From NCBI GenBank assembly GCA_016793245.1, contig JAEUHW010000117.1, positions 1 to 40,922 on the forward strand: DNA of 40,922 nt, read 5' to 3'. The position numbers and the translations under genes were made by a program. Source of the stretch: Planctomycetota bacterium. Its GTDB lineage: Bacteria; Planctomycetota; UBA1135; JADKAF01. Under the pieces are notes generated by a model, which searched no databases, was not told the origin of the DNA, and saw only the letters and a list, made by a program, of their open reading frames with translations. Below, in pieces: positions 15,737-24,080 of the stretch (the stretch's first letter is position 1; each line of letters opens with the position of its first letter).

Positions 15737-16738
15737 TCAGCTCCCGATGACCCCGGTGCCAAGGTTCGATATCAGCAGGTTGATCGCGTTGACTCCCGGC
15801 GCGAACACGAGCCCCTGATTGAAGAAGCGCACCCCGTTGAACGCGGGGAAGTTCGGGATCGTGCCGGAGACCGCGACCTGTCCTTGCGCATCGAGGCCGA
15901 GCGTCAGCACGTTCTCCCAGGTGCAGCCGACGGTGCACGTCGGCGCGCCGAACGGCGTCAGATCGAACGGCGTCGCGAAGCCGTACCAGTTCGTATCGTC
16001 GCTCGAGAACACCAAGAAGCCGAGCGAGGACGGGAGCCCGCCGCCGAGCGTCAGCGTGAATGGTTGCCCGAGCACGGGCGCTCCGCTCGCGCTCACGTAC
16101 GGCACCGCGGGCGCATTGGTCACGCAGCGGATGCGGAAGATCTGCCGCGCGACGGAGACCGAGCGCGTCCACGCGTTCGCGCTCAAGGTCGGACGGCGGT
16201 ACCAGTTGTTCACCGGGCCGTTCACGCCGCCGGTCGTCACGTGCTGCGGCGGAGCGATGCGCGCGAACGCTTCACAGGTGAACCAGAACACCTCGCCCGG
16301 CAGCACGACCAGCGGGGGCACGACCGTCGTCGAGTACCACCCCGCCGTGCCCCCGACCTCGATCGTCCCCTGCGCGTAGAACGCCGCGGCCGGCTGCGTA
16401 TGCACCGTCGCGTTGGGACCCGAGTTGTCGAGGCAGAGCCCGGTGATGCCGCGCTCCAAGTTCCCGGTGTTCGACTGCGTGAAGATCTCGAAGCCCGCGA
16501 CCTGGATCGCGACGGCCGTGGTGTTGATCACCGGGTAGGCGTACTCGTTCGGCAGCGAGCTCACCTGATTCACGGGGTTCACGTCGTTCAGCGTGAGGCA
16601 GTGAGACGGCGTGCTGCCGTTGCAGCCGGGGGCGCCTAGCGTGTAGCTGGCGGTGACTTGGGCCGAGGCCGAGGCGGCGAGCCCGAAGGCGAGGAGCGAC
16701 GCCGAGAGAGCGCGTAGCGGGGAAGTAGCGCAGAGCAT
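15737..16738 (-). CDS. Secreted beta-rich protein, paralogue 1
   Basis: This 333-residue protein has a signal peptide (ALSASLLAFGLAASASAQ). The mature part starts VTASYTLGAPGCNGSTPSHC. Two parts can be seen: an N-terminal beta-domain with SSLPNEYAYPVINTTAVAIQ, and a C-terminal domain with GQPFTLTLGGGLPSSLGFLV and LDAQGQVAVSGTIPNFPAFN. The end, typically FNQGLVFAPGVN followed by a short hydrophobic stretch, is like repeat-rich secreted proteins of Planctomycetota. No enzyme motif is seen. The paralogue at 16803-17786 directly upstream on the same strand shares the same plan. A surface or matrix role is a guess. Confidence 0.87.
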   Translation of the reverse strand: MLCATSPLRALSASLLAFGLAASASAQVTASYTLGAPGCNGSTPSHCLTLNDVNPVNQVSSLPNEYAYPVINTTAVAIQVAGFEIFTQSNTGNLERGITGLCLDNSGPNATVHTQPAAAFYAQGTIEVGGTAGWYSTTVVPPLVVLPGEVFWFTCEAFARIAPPQHVTTGGVNGPVNNWYRRPTLSANAWTRSVSVARQIFRIRCVTNAPAVPYVSASGAPVLGQPFTLTLGGGLPSSLGFLVFSSDDTNWYGFATPFDLTPFGAPTCTVGCTWENVLTLGLDAQGQVAVSGTIPNFPAFNGVRFFNQGLVFAPGVNAINLLISNLGTGVIGS

Positions 16739-16784
16739 GAAGTCTCCGGTGAGTTCTAGGCCGTGATGATTCAGGTGATCAGAG

Positions 16785-16802
16785 CGAAAGGTGCCAGGAA
16801 GC
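16785..16802. repeat. Single GGTGCCAGG half-site after paralogue 2
   Basis: GAAAGGTGCCAGGAAGC sits directly after the stop codon of paralogue 2 and matches one half of the palindromes at 306 and 13616. Its complementary arm is not seen nearby, so it may be a remnant or chance. Confidence 0.35.
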
Positions 16803-17786
16803 TCAGTTGCCCATGACGGCCGTGCCGAGATTCGAGACGACCAAGTTCAAGAGATTGGTCCCCGGCGCGAGCACGAGTCCCTGGTTGTAGAAGCGGACTC
16901 CATTGAACGCCGCGTAGTTGGGGATGGTGCCCGCGAGCGACGCGCGTCCTTGCGCGTCGAGCCCGAGGGTGAACACGTCTTGCCAAGCGCAGTTGACGAA
17001 GCAGTTCGGCGCTCCGAAGGCCGCGAGGTCCACTGGCGTCGGCAATCCGTACCAATTCGTGTTGTCGCTCGAGAAGATGAAGAAGCCGAGAGAGAGCGGC
17101 TGGCCACCACCGAGCGTCAGCGTGATCGGCTGGCCGAGACGCGGCGGATTGCTCGCCGTGACGTACGGTGTCGTCGGGAAGTCGCTCGCGCAGATCACGC
17201 GGTAGATCGGCCTGAAGACCGAGCCCGACGCGGCCCAATTGGTGCCAGTGCGACGCCAGTAGTTCGCCGCAGGCCCGTTGACGCCGGTCGTATCGTGCAT
17301 CGGCGGCGCGATGCGGCTGTAGGCATCGACCCCGAGCCAGCACACTTCGCCGGGCAGGAGCACCACCGGCGGCACGATCGTCGTCGCGTACCAATTCGGC
17401 GTGGGACCGACGGTGATCGTCCCCTGCGCGACGCTGGTCGCGGCGGGTGCGGTCAGCGTGATCGCGCTGGGGCCCGAGTTATCCCGGTAGATGGCGGTGT
17501 TCCCTACTTCCGTCGTCGAGCCGCTGTTCGAGCGCGTCCACACCTGGAAGCACACGATCTGGATCGCGATCGAGGTCGTGTTCACGACCGGGTAGGCGTA
17601 CTCGTTCGGCAGCGAGCTCACCTGCAGCACGGGGTTCGCGTCGTTCAGCGTGACACAGGCCGAGAGCGGGCTCCCATTGCAGCCGGGATCGCCGAGCGTG
17701 TAGCTGGCGGTGACCTGAGCGGAGGCCGCAGCGGAGAGCGCGAGCGCAGTGACGAAGGAGAGCGGAGCCAGGGTGGGACGGAACAT
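16803..17786 (-). CDS. Secreted beta-rich protein, paralogue 2
   Basis: This 327-residue protein has a signal peptide ending AASAQ and the same start, VTASYTLGDPGCNGSPLSAC, as its neighbour. The segments SSLPNEYAYPVVNTTSIAIQ, LLPGEVCWLGVDAYSRIAPP and LGLDAQGRASLAGTIPNYAA align with paralogue 1 along the full length, at roughly half identity by eye. Cys residues in the N-terminal GCNG and mid CFVNC motifs are conserved, so disulfides are possible. The two genes are in tandem on the same strand, 64 bp apart, and probably arose by duplication. The function is unknown. Confidence 0.87.
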   Translation of the reverse strand: MFRPTLAPLSFVTALALSAAASAQVTASYTLGDPGCNGSPLSACVTLNDANPVLQVSSLPNEYAYPVVNTTSIAIQIVCFQVWTRSNSGSTTEVGNTAIYRDNSGPSAITLTAPAATSVAQGTITVGPTPNWYATTIVPPVVLLPGEVCWLGVDAYSRIAPPMHDTTGVNGPAANYWRRTGTNWAASGSVFRPIYRVICASDFPTTPYVTASNPPRLGQPITLTLGGGQPLSLGFFIFSSDNTNWYGLPTPVDLAAFGAPNCFVNCAWQDVFTLGLDAQGRASLAGTIPNYAAFNGVRFYNQGLVLAPGTNLLNLVVSNLGTAVMGN

Positions 17787-17993
17787 GGCGGCACCTCGGG
17801 CAGGAGGTTCGGCGGGAGGGGAAGGTCGGGCGGTCCGAGTCCTCGACGGGGCGCGCGAACTCGGCGTGCCCTCACGCTAGGCGCCGTACGTCGAGGCGAC
17901 AAGATGCCTCGGCAATTCGCCGAATCCGGCTTCGCCACGGCTCGGCGCCATCCCGCGACTCCGGCGTCACGCTCCGTGTGTGAGACTCTCCTC

Positions 17994-18981
17994 ATGCAAT
18001 CCAGCCGTCTCCTCGCGATCCTCCTCCACCTTTGAGACCGAAGGCCGCGTCTCCGCGCACGCCCTCGCCGCGAGCTTCGAGGTCTCGGTGCGCACGATCG
18101 ATCGCGACATGGATGCGCTGAGCGCCGCGGGCGTTCCCGTCTACGCCGAGCGCGGGAGGAACGGCGGCTTCCGCTTGCACGGCGGCTATCGCACGAAGCT
18201 CACCGGTCTCGATCGCCCCGAAACGGAGAGCCTCTTCCTCGCCGGCGCGCCGTTCGCAGCGGAGCAGCTCGGCCTCGGCGCGGCGGTGGAGACGATGCGG
18301 CGGAAGCTGTTGGCGTCCTTGCCCGAGGCGACGGCGAAGGAATCGCAGCGCGTCGCGGCGCGCTTCCATCTCGATCCGGTGGCGTGGTTCCAAGGACCCG
18401 ATGAGCAGCAGCGCTTGCCCGTGCTCGCCGCCGCGGTGTGGATGGGCCGCACGATCGACCTGCGCTACGAGAGCTGGAAGGGCGTCGTCGAGCGCCGCGT
18501 GGCGCCGCTCGGCCTGGTGATGAAAGCGGGTCTCTGGTACCTCGTCGCCGCGGTCGATGGCTAGCCGCGCACCTGTCGCGTCGGCTCGATCGAGCGCCTG
18601 CGCATCGAGGACGAACCCGCGCCCACGCCGCGCGGCTTCGATCTGCGGCGCTACTGGAAGAACTTCGCGAGCGACGACGAAGCGCGCATGCTCGCGCTGC
18701 GCGCTCGCGTCCGTGCGCGCCCGGCCGCGTTGAAGAGCTTGAGTCGCCAGAGCCAAGCGCTCGCACACGCGGTGAGGTTCGCCGGAGCCGTGGACGACGA
18801 AGGCTGGCACGAGCTCGAGATCCCCATCGAGTCGATCGAGGTCGCCGTGGGTGATCTGCTGCGCCTCGGCCCCGAGGTCGTCGCACTCGCTCCACGCGCG
18901 CTCGTCACCGCGCTGCGCCGCCGCACGCGCGAGCTGCACGAGCTCCACGCGCCGCGGAAGCGACCGCGTTCGAAAAGCTGA
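17994..18981 (+). pseudogene. WYL-domain (YafY-type) transcriptional regulator, broken by a frameshift and an amber codon
   Basis: The gene starts MQSSRLLAILLHL and then meets a stop. Shifting by one base after CACCTT restores the family sequence: ETEGRVSAHALAASFEVSVR, TIDRDMDALSAAGVPVYAER and GRNGGFRLHGGYRTKLTGL, a DeoR-like winged helix. The WYL domain follows with SWKGVVERRVAPLGLVMKAG and LWYLVAAVDG. There an in-frame TAG at 18562 takes the place where the family has CAG, after which the same frame continues (PRTCRVGSIERLRIEDEP) to 18981. One extra T and one C-to-T change thus explain both breaks. Intact members bind DNA and respond to nucleotide-type ligands. The downstream gene at 19041 may have been its target. 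Confidence 0.85.
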
Positions 18982-19040
18982 CGCTCCGCGTCAGCCTTCG
19001 CGGCGCAAGCTCCTGCGAACCGAATCGAAGGAGCCACACC

Positions 19041-19295
19041 ATGAACGACGCGCCCCCGAACGAACTCCCCCGCCGCGAGCTCCTGCAGCTCGCCGCTGGC
19101 CTCGCCGCCACCGGCGCGCTCTCCGCGAGCCACGCGCACGCCGACGCGCCCGCAGTTCAAGAGCCCGCACCCACCGGCAAGCTCGGCGACTTCGCGTTAC
19201 TGACCGGCGAATGGAAGAAAAAAGAATCGCCGCCCGAAGGACGGCGGCATCGACGAGTTCGACGGCGAGGCGATCGTGACCTCCACGCCCTCTGA
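19041..19295 (+). pseudogene. Tat-exported protein remnant, frameshifted and truncated
   Basis: The frame starts at 19041 with GAAGGAG 9 nt upstream. A twin-arginine-like signal (PRRELLQLAAGLAATGALSA) is followed by GKLGDFALLTGEWKKK. At the run of six A near 19220 the frame shifts; dropping one A gives NRRPKDGGIDEFDGEAIVTS, which fits a soluble domain beginning with a LTGEW motif. After about 19290 the homology stops where the duplicated block begins. As read, the product is 84 residues ending in an Arg-rich tail that looks out of frame. The original family is not identified. Confidence 0.6.
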
Positions 19296-19414
19296 CCGGC
19301 GAGCACATCACGCAGGAGCCCAGACTGCGCCTCCCATCCCCGAGGAACTGGGCGTGCGCCGAAGTCGACGTCACGCCGCAGCTCACCCTCTACTGCTCCA
19401 GGCCGACTTCAAGC

Positions 19415-19642
19415 CTACGACCCAAAGCGGGCGCGAAAGAAGTCGCCAACTAGATCGCCAGCGGCTGCGTCAGCGCCGGCTTTCAAGGCTGCTTCGACAG
19501 CTTTGTCGGCGTCGCGAGACCGACAGAACTCCACCGCCGCGGCCATGGCAGCGCGGAACGTGATGTGGGCAGCGTGAAGCTTGACGAAGGCAACCAGAGC
19601 CGCAACGATGACGGCCGGGATGAGGACGAGCGGACCAGGCAT
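19415..19642 (-). CDS. 75-residue membrane protein, copy A
   Basis: The protein starts MPGPLVLIPAVIVAALVAFV, a single N-terminal membrane helix, followed by an amphipathic, Ala-rich soluble part of about 45 residues ending FFRARFGS. AGGAG lies 9 nt upstream. It is the second copy of the gene at 20296-20523. By hand comparison the copies differ at 12 codons: 7 synonymous (for example TTT/TTC, CTA/CTG) and 5 changing the residue (T/K, E/D, R/Q, K/E, D/N). This excess of silent changes supports a real, selected protein. The family is unknown. It follows only remnants of the kinase gene, so it may be expressed from residual upstream sequence. Confidence 0.72.
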   Translation of the reverse strand: MPGPLVLIPAVIVAALVAFVKLHAAHITFRAAMAAAVEFCRSRDADKAVEAALKAGADAAAGDLVGDFFRARFGS

Positions 19643-19678
19643 GTTGTGATTCTCCTAAGAAGAAACGGGACCTACTCT

Positions 19679-19819
19679 TCAGAACATCGCCGTTGCAGTT
19701 CCCGGCCTTGCAGCGAGCGCGGGCCGGAAGCCGATTCCCGCTTGTGCAGCGCCAGGACTTGCATGATTCCGGCAAGCTGAGCGACAGAGTTCCGGTCGGT
19801 CGCCCCAGCCACCACCACG
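19679..19819 (-). pseudogene. C-terminal fragment of the FGE domain (copy A)
   Basis: On the minus strand this encodes RGGGWGDRPELCRSACRNHA followed by SPGAAQAGIGFRPALAARP, matching the last 40 residues of the kinase-FGE protein. The original stop codon is lost and the frame reads 7 codons further. It is directly joined at 19820 to the coiled-coil gene fragment, with the kinase, sigma factor and most of the FGE part missing. There is no start codon of its own. Confidence 0.8.
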
Positions 19820-19820
19820 T

Positions 19821-19998
19821 CGTGGTCGAGCTCCTTGTCGCGGACTTAGGTGGGAACCTGCTCCAAGCCCCGATCGGTGAGCGTGCTCGCCGCGGCGCGA
19901 GCGAGGTCGAAGAACTCGCCGAGCGAACGGCCCGAGACGACGAAGAGGGCCGGCGGGACGAGGAAGGTGGCGGCGGTGAGTTTCCAAAGGAGACGCAT
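19821..19998 (-). pseudogene. N-terminal fragment of the membrane coiled-coil gene (copy A)
   Basis: The frame starts at 19998 with MRLLWKLTAATFLVPPALFV and reads VSGRSLGEFFDLARAAASTL and TDRGLEQVPT, nearly identical to the gene starting at 24995. A GAA-to-TAA change at 19846-19848 ends it after 50 codons, and homology continues to 19821, where it joins the FGE fragment. It could still make a 50-residue membrane peptide, but I regard it as a remnant. Confidence 0.75.
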
Positions 19999-20098
19999 GG
20001 CGGTGCCGGGGTGTTGGGGTTCGGTAACCTGCCTCGTCGCCCGCCTTCGGGCGATCGGGCAAACCCAGAGCGCCCAGCGCCTCCAATTTCCGGTCGAT
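19821..20098. repeat. Duplicated block, second part of copy A (matches 24818-25095)
   Basis: These bases align with 24818-25095 at a constant offset of 4997. They include the coiled-coil gene start, about 100 bp upstream of it and the small hairpin GCCCG-CCTT-CGGGC. With the block at 19303-19819 this shows that copy A is an operon copy with its middle removed. Confidence 0.85.
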
Positions 20099-20182
20099 GG
20101 CTCGATTTCATCGAAAAATGGCATCCCCAGCGAGTTCCTCGAAGGCGACGCCGGGCGACCGCGCAAAGCGCCTACCCGTCAA

Positions 20183-20700
20183 GCGCATCACGCAGGACAT
20201 CAGAATGCGCTTCCCATCCCCGAGGAACTGGGTGTGCGCCGAAGTGGGATGGCGCGTCGCAATTCAGCTCCGAGGACTCGAGCCCAACTTCCGGCTCAAG
20301 ACCCGAAGCGGGCGCGGAAGAAGTCGCCAACCAGATCGCCTGCGGCTGCGTTAGCGCCGGCCTTCAAGGCGGCTTCGACAGCCTCGTCGGCGTCGCGAGA
20401 CTGACAGAAATCCACCGCCGCGGCCATGGCAGCGCGGAACTTGATGTGGGCAGCGTGAAGCTTGACGAAGGCAACCAGAGCCGCAACGATAACGGCCGGG
20501 ATGAGGACGAGCGGACCAGGCATGCTGTGCTTCTCCCAAGAAGACACAGGACCTACTCTTCAGAACATCAACGTTGCAGTTCACGGCCTCGCAGCGAGCA
20601 CTGGCCGAAACCCGATTCCCGCGCCAGCGGCGCCAGGACTTGCGTAATTCCGGTAGGCCGAGCGGCAGAGCTCCGCTCGATCGCCCCAGCCACCACCACG
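20183..20700. repeat. Duplicated block, copy B
   Basis: This is the partner of 19303-19819, at the intact operon's 3' end. The homologous part begins near GCATCACGCAGGA and ends at the codons for RGGGWG in the FGE domain. Confidence 0.85.
20296..20523 (-). CDS. 75-residue membrane protein, copy B
   Basis: It starts 57 bp after the kinase-FGE stop on the same strand, with GGGAGAAG about 9 nt upstream of the ATG at 20523. A start at 20547 would add eight residues but places the ribosome-binding site inside the coding sequence, so I prefer 20523. The protein begins MPGPLVLIPAVIVAALVAFV, a membrane helix, followed by an Ala-rich helical part (AAMAAAVDFCQSRDADEAVE). Its position as the last gene after the sigma factor and kinase suggests a membrane partner of that signalling unit. 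Copy A at 19415-19642 keeps the same frame with mostly synonymous differences. The family is unknown. Confidence 0.78.
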   Translation of the reverse strand: MPGPLVLIPAVIVAALVAFVKLHAAHIKFRAAMAAAVDFCQSRDADEAVEAALKAGANAAAGDLVGDFFRARFGS

Positions 20701-23361
20701 CGTGATTCGAAGCTCGCCGCGCCGCTCGAGCGGATCGACGATGCCACCCCGATAGGTAGAAGAGACTATCGTGTTGTCCGAAACTTCGGCAGCATCCAGG
20801 CACCACTCCCAGACGTTGCCTGCCATATCGTAGAGACCCCACGCGTTGGGCTCGCGTGATCGCACATGATGAGGATGCGCACCATCTCTCGACCCTACGA
20901 AGACTGCATGCGCTCCGAGCGCCTTGGAGTCCATTCCGAAGGAGTAAGCCTCGGAGCTTCCGGCGCGAGCCGCAAGCTCCCACTCAGCCTCGGTCGGCAG
21001 CCGATACTCGAAGCCGCTCCACAGGCTCCCTTTGGCCTTCTCGAGTTGCGTGAGCCTCTCACAGAACTCGACAGCATCGCCCCATCCAATATGGGTCGCA
21101 GCGACATCACCGCCTTCGATTACAAATTCTCCACCCTTCCACGGCTCCGAAATCGGGCCCATGACCTCGCGCCACAGACCCTGAGACACTTCGGTCCTGG
21201 CCATCGCATACCAACGGCTCAGTTCCACTCGATGCTTCTTCTCATCCCGATCGCGACCTGGCTCATTATCCGGACTACCCATGTAGAACGCCTGAGGAGC
21301 GATCCAGACGAACTCCATTCCGACGCAACTAGCCCAAGACCTCCCCTGCTGCCGCTCAGACTGCGCTCGTGCTTCCGCTTCGAAGAGCGAGATGCGCTCG
21401 CGCAACCCCGCCAACTCGAGGTCAGCAGCTCCCTTGGCGGCCTCGAGCGCCACGACATCACGCTCCCGAGCCTGACGCATAGAGACCTCACGATCGCGGT
21501 CGGCGCCCACATCCTTGAGCTCAAGGCGTAGAGCCTCCATCGCCTGTTCAAGGCTCTGTCGCTCCTTCTCCAGTGCAGAGATACGTAGTTCCTGCTTCTC
21601 GTCTCGCTCCTGATCTGCTGCGATCCGAGCGCGCGTCTCTTCTGGGGTCTCTTCCGATGCAAGGAACTTCCGGAGCTCAGCCTGCGCTTGAGAGAATTCG
21701 CCGAACGCCCCAGTACCTCCTGGACCATCGAAGAGCCCGCTCGCGAGCAAGCGATCACCTTCCGCTGCGCGTCGAGTGCAGGCAACGAACGGGAACAAGG
21801 CTCGCAAGCGCTCGGCAACGCTCTGCTCCAGGCGGTGATAATCCGCTCGCGCCTGATGTGCCCGCACCGCCGCTGCATTCTCCGCGGCGAGCTGCGCCAG
21901 CCCGGCTTGAAGCTCGCGGAGTTCCGTCCAAGCCTCGCGGACCGATCCTCGATCGAGGAGCTCCCCAAGTGCAAGCTTCCGGCTTCCGAGAGCAGCCCAA
22001 CGATCGGAGATGTAGCCCAGATCCTTCACCCAGGGCATTTCGTCGAGGACCACCCCGAGCGCGGCGCGCAGAGGCTCCACCACTTCAAGCTCGCGGCTGA
22101 GCTCGAGAGCGGCTCTGAGCTGTTTCTCGAACGCCGGCCCGATCATCAACGCGGTGTCGAGATCCTCCGCACGCAGCGCAGCGCGGAAGCGTTCCTGCTG
22201 AGCATTCCGGCCGTTCAGTGCGGCGACGACGGCGGGATGCGAGAGATTCGGTCGAAGACGCAGGGCCGCGTCGAGTTCTTCGATCGAGCGTTCGAGCGCC
22301 GCACCGCGCTCGCTCCGCACGAGCTTCCAGCCTTGGTAGCCGAGCCAGCCGAACGGGAGTAGGAGCAGACTCGCGACCACCAGGAAACGGCGGCGCTGTG
22401 CTGCCGCGCGCTGTGCTTCGAAGGAGCGCTCGATCGTCGCTGCGATGGCCGCTGCGCCCGCGCTCTTGGATTCGGGACCGACCGCCGAGATCAGCGCTCG
22501 AACTACGTCTACCGGGGCTCCCAGGGACCGGAGCCCCCTAGCCACGCGCTGCACTTCAAGATGCTCTGCGCCTGTACTGGCGATCCCACTAGACTCGAGC
22601 CGCTCTCCGCGCAGGAGAAAAATGGTCAGAGCAGCAGCACTGAACACGTCGTCGTGCGCTTCAGGTCGGCGTTCGCCGTTCAGGACATCTTCGCGGGTAA
22701 AGCCCTTGGTCCCTACGTGGTCGACGGAGCTCTCTGAAGGAAGAACGCTCTCCAACTCGCGCGCGACCCCGAAGTCGATGAAGCGCAAGCGCCCATTAGT
22801 TTCGACGAGCACGTTGTTCGGCGAGATGTCCCCATGCAGCACGCCGCGGGCATTCAAGGCCGCGACTTCGCGAAAGAGCTCACCGGAGAGCGCCAGGAGT
22901 TCGCGTATTCCGAGCGCTCGCGCCTTGGCGTAGTGGTGGATCTTCTGACCATCGATGTACTCGAGCACGAGCACCGGCTGATGGGAACCGTCCGGGCTCT
23001 CGATGCAGGAGTAGAAGCGAACGGCAGAGCTCGGCAGGTCATCGGCGCAGAGCATCTTTCGCTCGCGCTGGAGCTGCTGACGCGAACGCTCGCGCATCGG
23101 CTCGAGGATGACCTTCAGCGCCACCAGCCGCAGGGTCGTCTTCTCGCGCGCGCGGAAGACCGCGCCCGTGGCGCCTTCGTCGCCGCTGGAGGCGGACTCC
23201 AAGTTCACATAGCCAGCGCGATCGATGGCAGCGTAGGTGCTCGGCCACACGCGTTCGTTCATCGGGCGCCCCTTCAACCCAAGGAGATCGAGAGGGCGCC
23301 CCTCGGGCGCCTCAGAATCAGGCGTCGGAACATCGGAGCTCTCGGGAGCGGAGGCGCTCAT
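20581..23361 (-). CDS. Transmembrane Ser/Thr kinase with C-terminal FGE-sulfatase (formylglycine-generating enzyme-like) domain
   Basis: This 926-residue protein starts at 23361 through an ATGA overlap with the sigma-factor stop. Residues 50-300 are a Hanks-type kinase: a Gly-rich loop near 60 (SGDEGATGAVF), Lys83 in VALKVI, His-Gly-Asp at 176-178 in place of HRD, Asn183, and the DFG at 196-198. A membrane helix lies at about 326-345 (FLVVASLLLLPFGWLGYQGW). Residues 350-670 are helical and coiled coil. Residues 673-926 are an FGE/SUMF1-like fold (GMEFVWIAPQAFYMGSP, RLPTEAEWELAARAG, MAGNVWEWCLD, GGGWGDRAELCRSAYRN). The kinase should face the cytoplasm and the FGE domain the periplasm, so it may be a sensor whose ligand-binding part is the FGE fold. 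Enzymatic formylglycine formation is not implied. Confidence 0.92.
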   Translation of the reverse strand: MSASAPESSDVPTPDSEAPEGRPLDLLGLKGRPMNERVWPSTYAAIDRAGYVNLESASSGDEGATGAVFRAREKTTLRLVALKVILEPMRERSRQQLQRERKMLCADDLPSSAVRFYSCIESPDGSHQPVLVLEYIDGQKIHHYAKARALGIRELLALSGELFREVAALNARGVLHGDISPNNVLVETNGRLRFIDFGVARELESVLPSESSVDHVGTKGFTREDVLNGERRPEAHDDVFSAAALTIFLLRGERLESSGIASTGAEHLEVQRVARGLRSLGAPVDVVRALISAVGPESKSAGAAAIAATIERSFEAQRAAAQRRRFLVVASLLLLPFGWLGYQGWKLVRSERGAALERSIEELDAALRLRPNLSHPAVVAALNGRNAQQERFRAALRAEDLDTALMIGPAFEKQLRAALELSRELEVVEPLRAALGVVLDEMPWVKDLGYISDRWAALGSRKLALGELLDRGSVREAWTELRELQAGLAQLAAENAAAVRAHQARADYHRLEQSVAERLRALFPFVACTRRAAEGDRLLASGLFDGPGGTGAFGEFSQAQAELRKFLASEETPEETRARIAADQERDEKQELRISALEKERQSLEQAMEALRLELKDVGADRDREVSMRQARERDVVALEAAKGAADLELAGLRERISLFEAEARAQSERQQGRSWASCVGMEFVWIAPQAFYMGSPDNEPGRDRDEKKHRVELSRWYAMARTEVSQGLWREVMGPISEPWKGGEFVIEGGDVAATHIGWGDAVEFCERLTQLEKAKGSLWSGFEYRLPTEAEWELAARAGSSEAYSFGMDSKALGAHAVFVGSRDGAHPHHVRSREPNAWGLYDMAGNVWEWCLDAAEVSDNTIVSSTYRGGIVDPLERRGELRITRGGGWGDRAELCRSAYRNYASPGAAGAGIGFRPVLAARP

Positions 23362-23999
23362 CGGGCACCTCTGTTCCCGGCGTCCTTCGCATCGTCTCCG
23401 CAGGTGCGTCGCAGCTCCTCGATAGCATCTGCCTTCGCCCGATAGATGACTTTGATCGGAAGCCCCTCCTGCGCTGCGATCTCCTCGTATTCCATGGCAT
23501 CGAGGTAGCGAAAGCGGATCACGCGCGCGCGAAGCGGCCAGGGTGCCGCGCGCCGATCCCATGCGGCGAGCTCGCCAAGAGCGCATTCCAGGTCGAGCTG
23601 ATGGCGGCTTTCAAAATGCGCAGCACGCGACTCCACGAAGCGCCGCAGAGGATCCGCATGGTCTTTGCGTGTCTTCTTGCGCCGCAGGACATCGAGGATG
23701 TCGCGGCTGATCACCACGGAGGCATAACGCGTCAGCGCACGCAGCGAGTCGGCGCGCCAGAGAACGTCGGGGTTCTCCTCCAGGATGTCAGCGAAGAATG
23801 CGCTGACCATCGCGCTGTAGCGCACGCTGGTGTCGGACTTCGTAGCGCTGAATTCGCGTGCGAGCAGCGGTCGCAGCTCATGATCCCAGTGATCGAGGAT
23901 CGCGCTCAGGATCTCGTTCCCGATGCGCTCTCGTTCGTCCTCGTCCTTGCTCGCGTGATAGCGATCGAGCAGGCGGCGGAATCCTTCTTCATCGAGCAT
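23358..23999 (-). CDS. Sigma-70 family (ECF-like) RNA polymerase sigma factor
   Basis: This is a 213-residue protein. Residues 60-110 resemble region 2 (YSAMVSAFFADILEENPDVL, TRYASVVISRDILDVLRRKK) and the C-terminal part is region 4 with a helix-turn-helix (VIRFRYLDAMEYEEIAAQEG, LPIKVIYRAKADAIEELRR). It belongs to the large planctomycete-type sigma factors associated with Ser/Thr kinases, in which the kinase is thought to control sigma activity. The stop overlaps the kinase start by 4 nt (ATGA), so the two are translationally coupled. No anti-sigma factor gene is next to it, so the kinase is the natural control partner. The start has a CGGAGC about 10 nt upstream. Confidence 0.85.
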   Translation of the reverse strand: MLDEEGFRRLLDRYHASKDEDERERIGNEILSAILDHWDHELRPLLAREFSATKSDTSVRYSAMVSAFFADILEENPDVLWRADSLRALTRYASVVISRDILDVLRRKKTRKDHADPLRRFVESRAAHFESRHQLDLECALGELAAWDRRAAPWPLRARVIRFRYLDAMEYEEIAAQEGLPIKVIYRAKADAIEELRRTCGDDAKDAGNRGAR

Positions 24000-24044
24000 G
24001 GGGCGTGCTCCGTCTTCCGGGCGTCGATTGTGGCGTGGATGAGA

Positions 24045-24075
24045 GCGCGGAGGAAGCCGAGGGCCTCCTCCGCGC
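24045..24075 (-). terminator. Stem-loop between the coiled-coil and sigma-factor genes
   Basis: The arms GCGCGGAGGA (24045-24054) and TCCTCCGCGC (24066-24075) are perfect complements around an 11-nt loop. It lies 45 bp before the sigma start and 5 bp after the coiled-coil stop. It lacks a clear T tract, so it may attenuate rather than end transcription. Confidence 0.45.
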
Positions 24076-24080
24076 AGGTT

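Larger units (their letters stand above)
19303..19819. repeat. Duplicated block, copy A (matches 20183-20700)
   Basis: These 517 bases align with 20183-20700 at a nearly constant offset of 880-881. The block covers the end of the FGE domain, the 75-residue gene and about 110 bp beyond it. Identity by eye is high over the small gene and lower at the left end. Confidence 0.88.

Noticed and set aside
20524..20547. Longer start of the 75-residue protein (copy B)
   Set aside because: It would put the ribosome-binding site inside the gene, and the upstream residues are not open in the same form in copy A.
19690..20700. FGE C-terminal repeat as the variable and template repeats of a diversity-generating retroelement
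   Set aside because: The FGE fold and a nearby repeat of its end suggested this, but substitutions between the copies are of all types and not limited to adenines. The homology extends through the downstream gene, and no reverse transcriptase gene is present.
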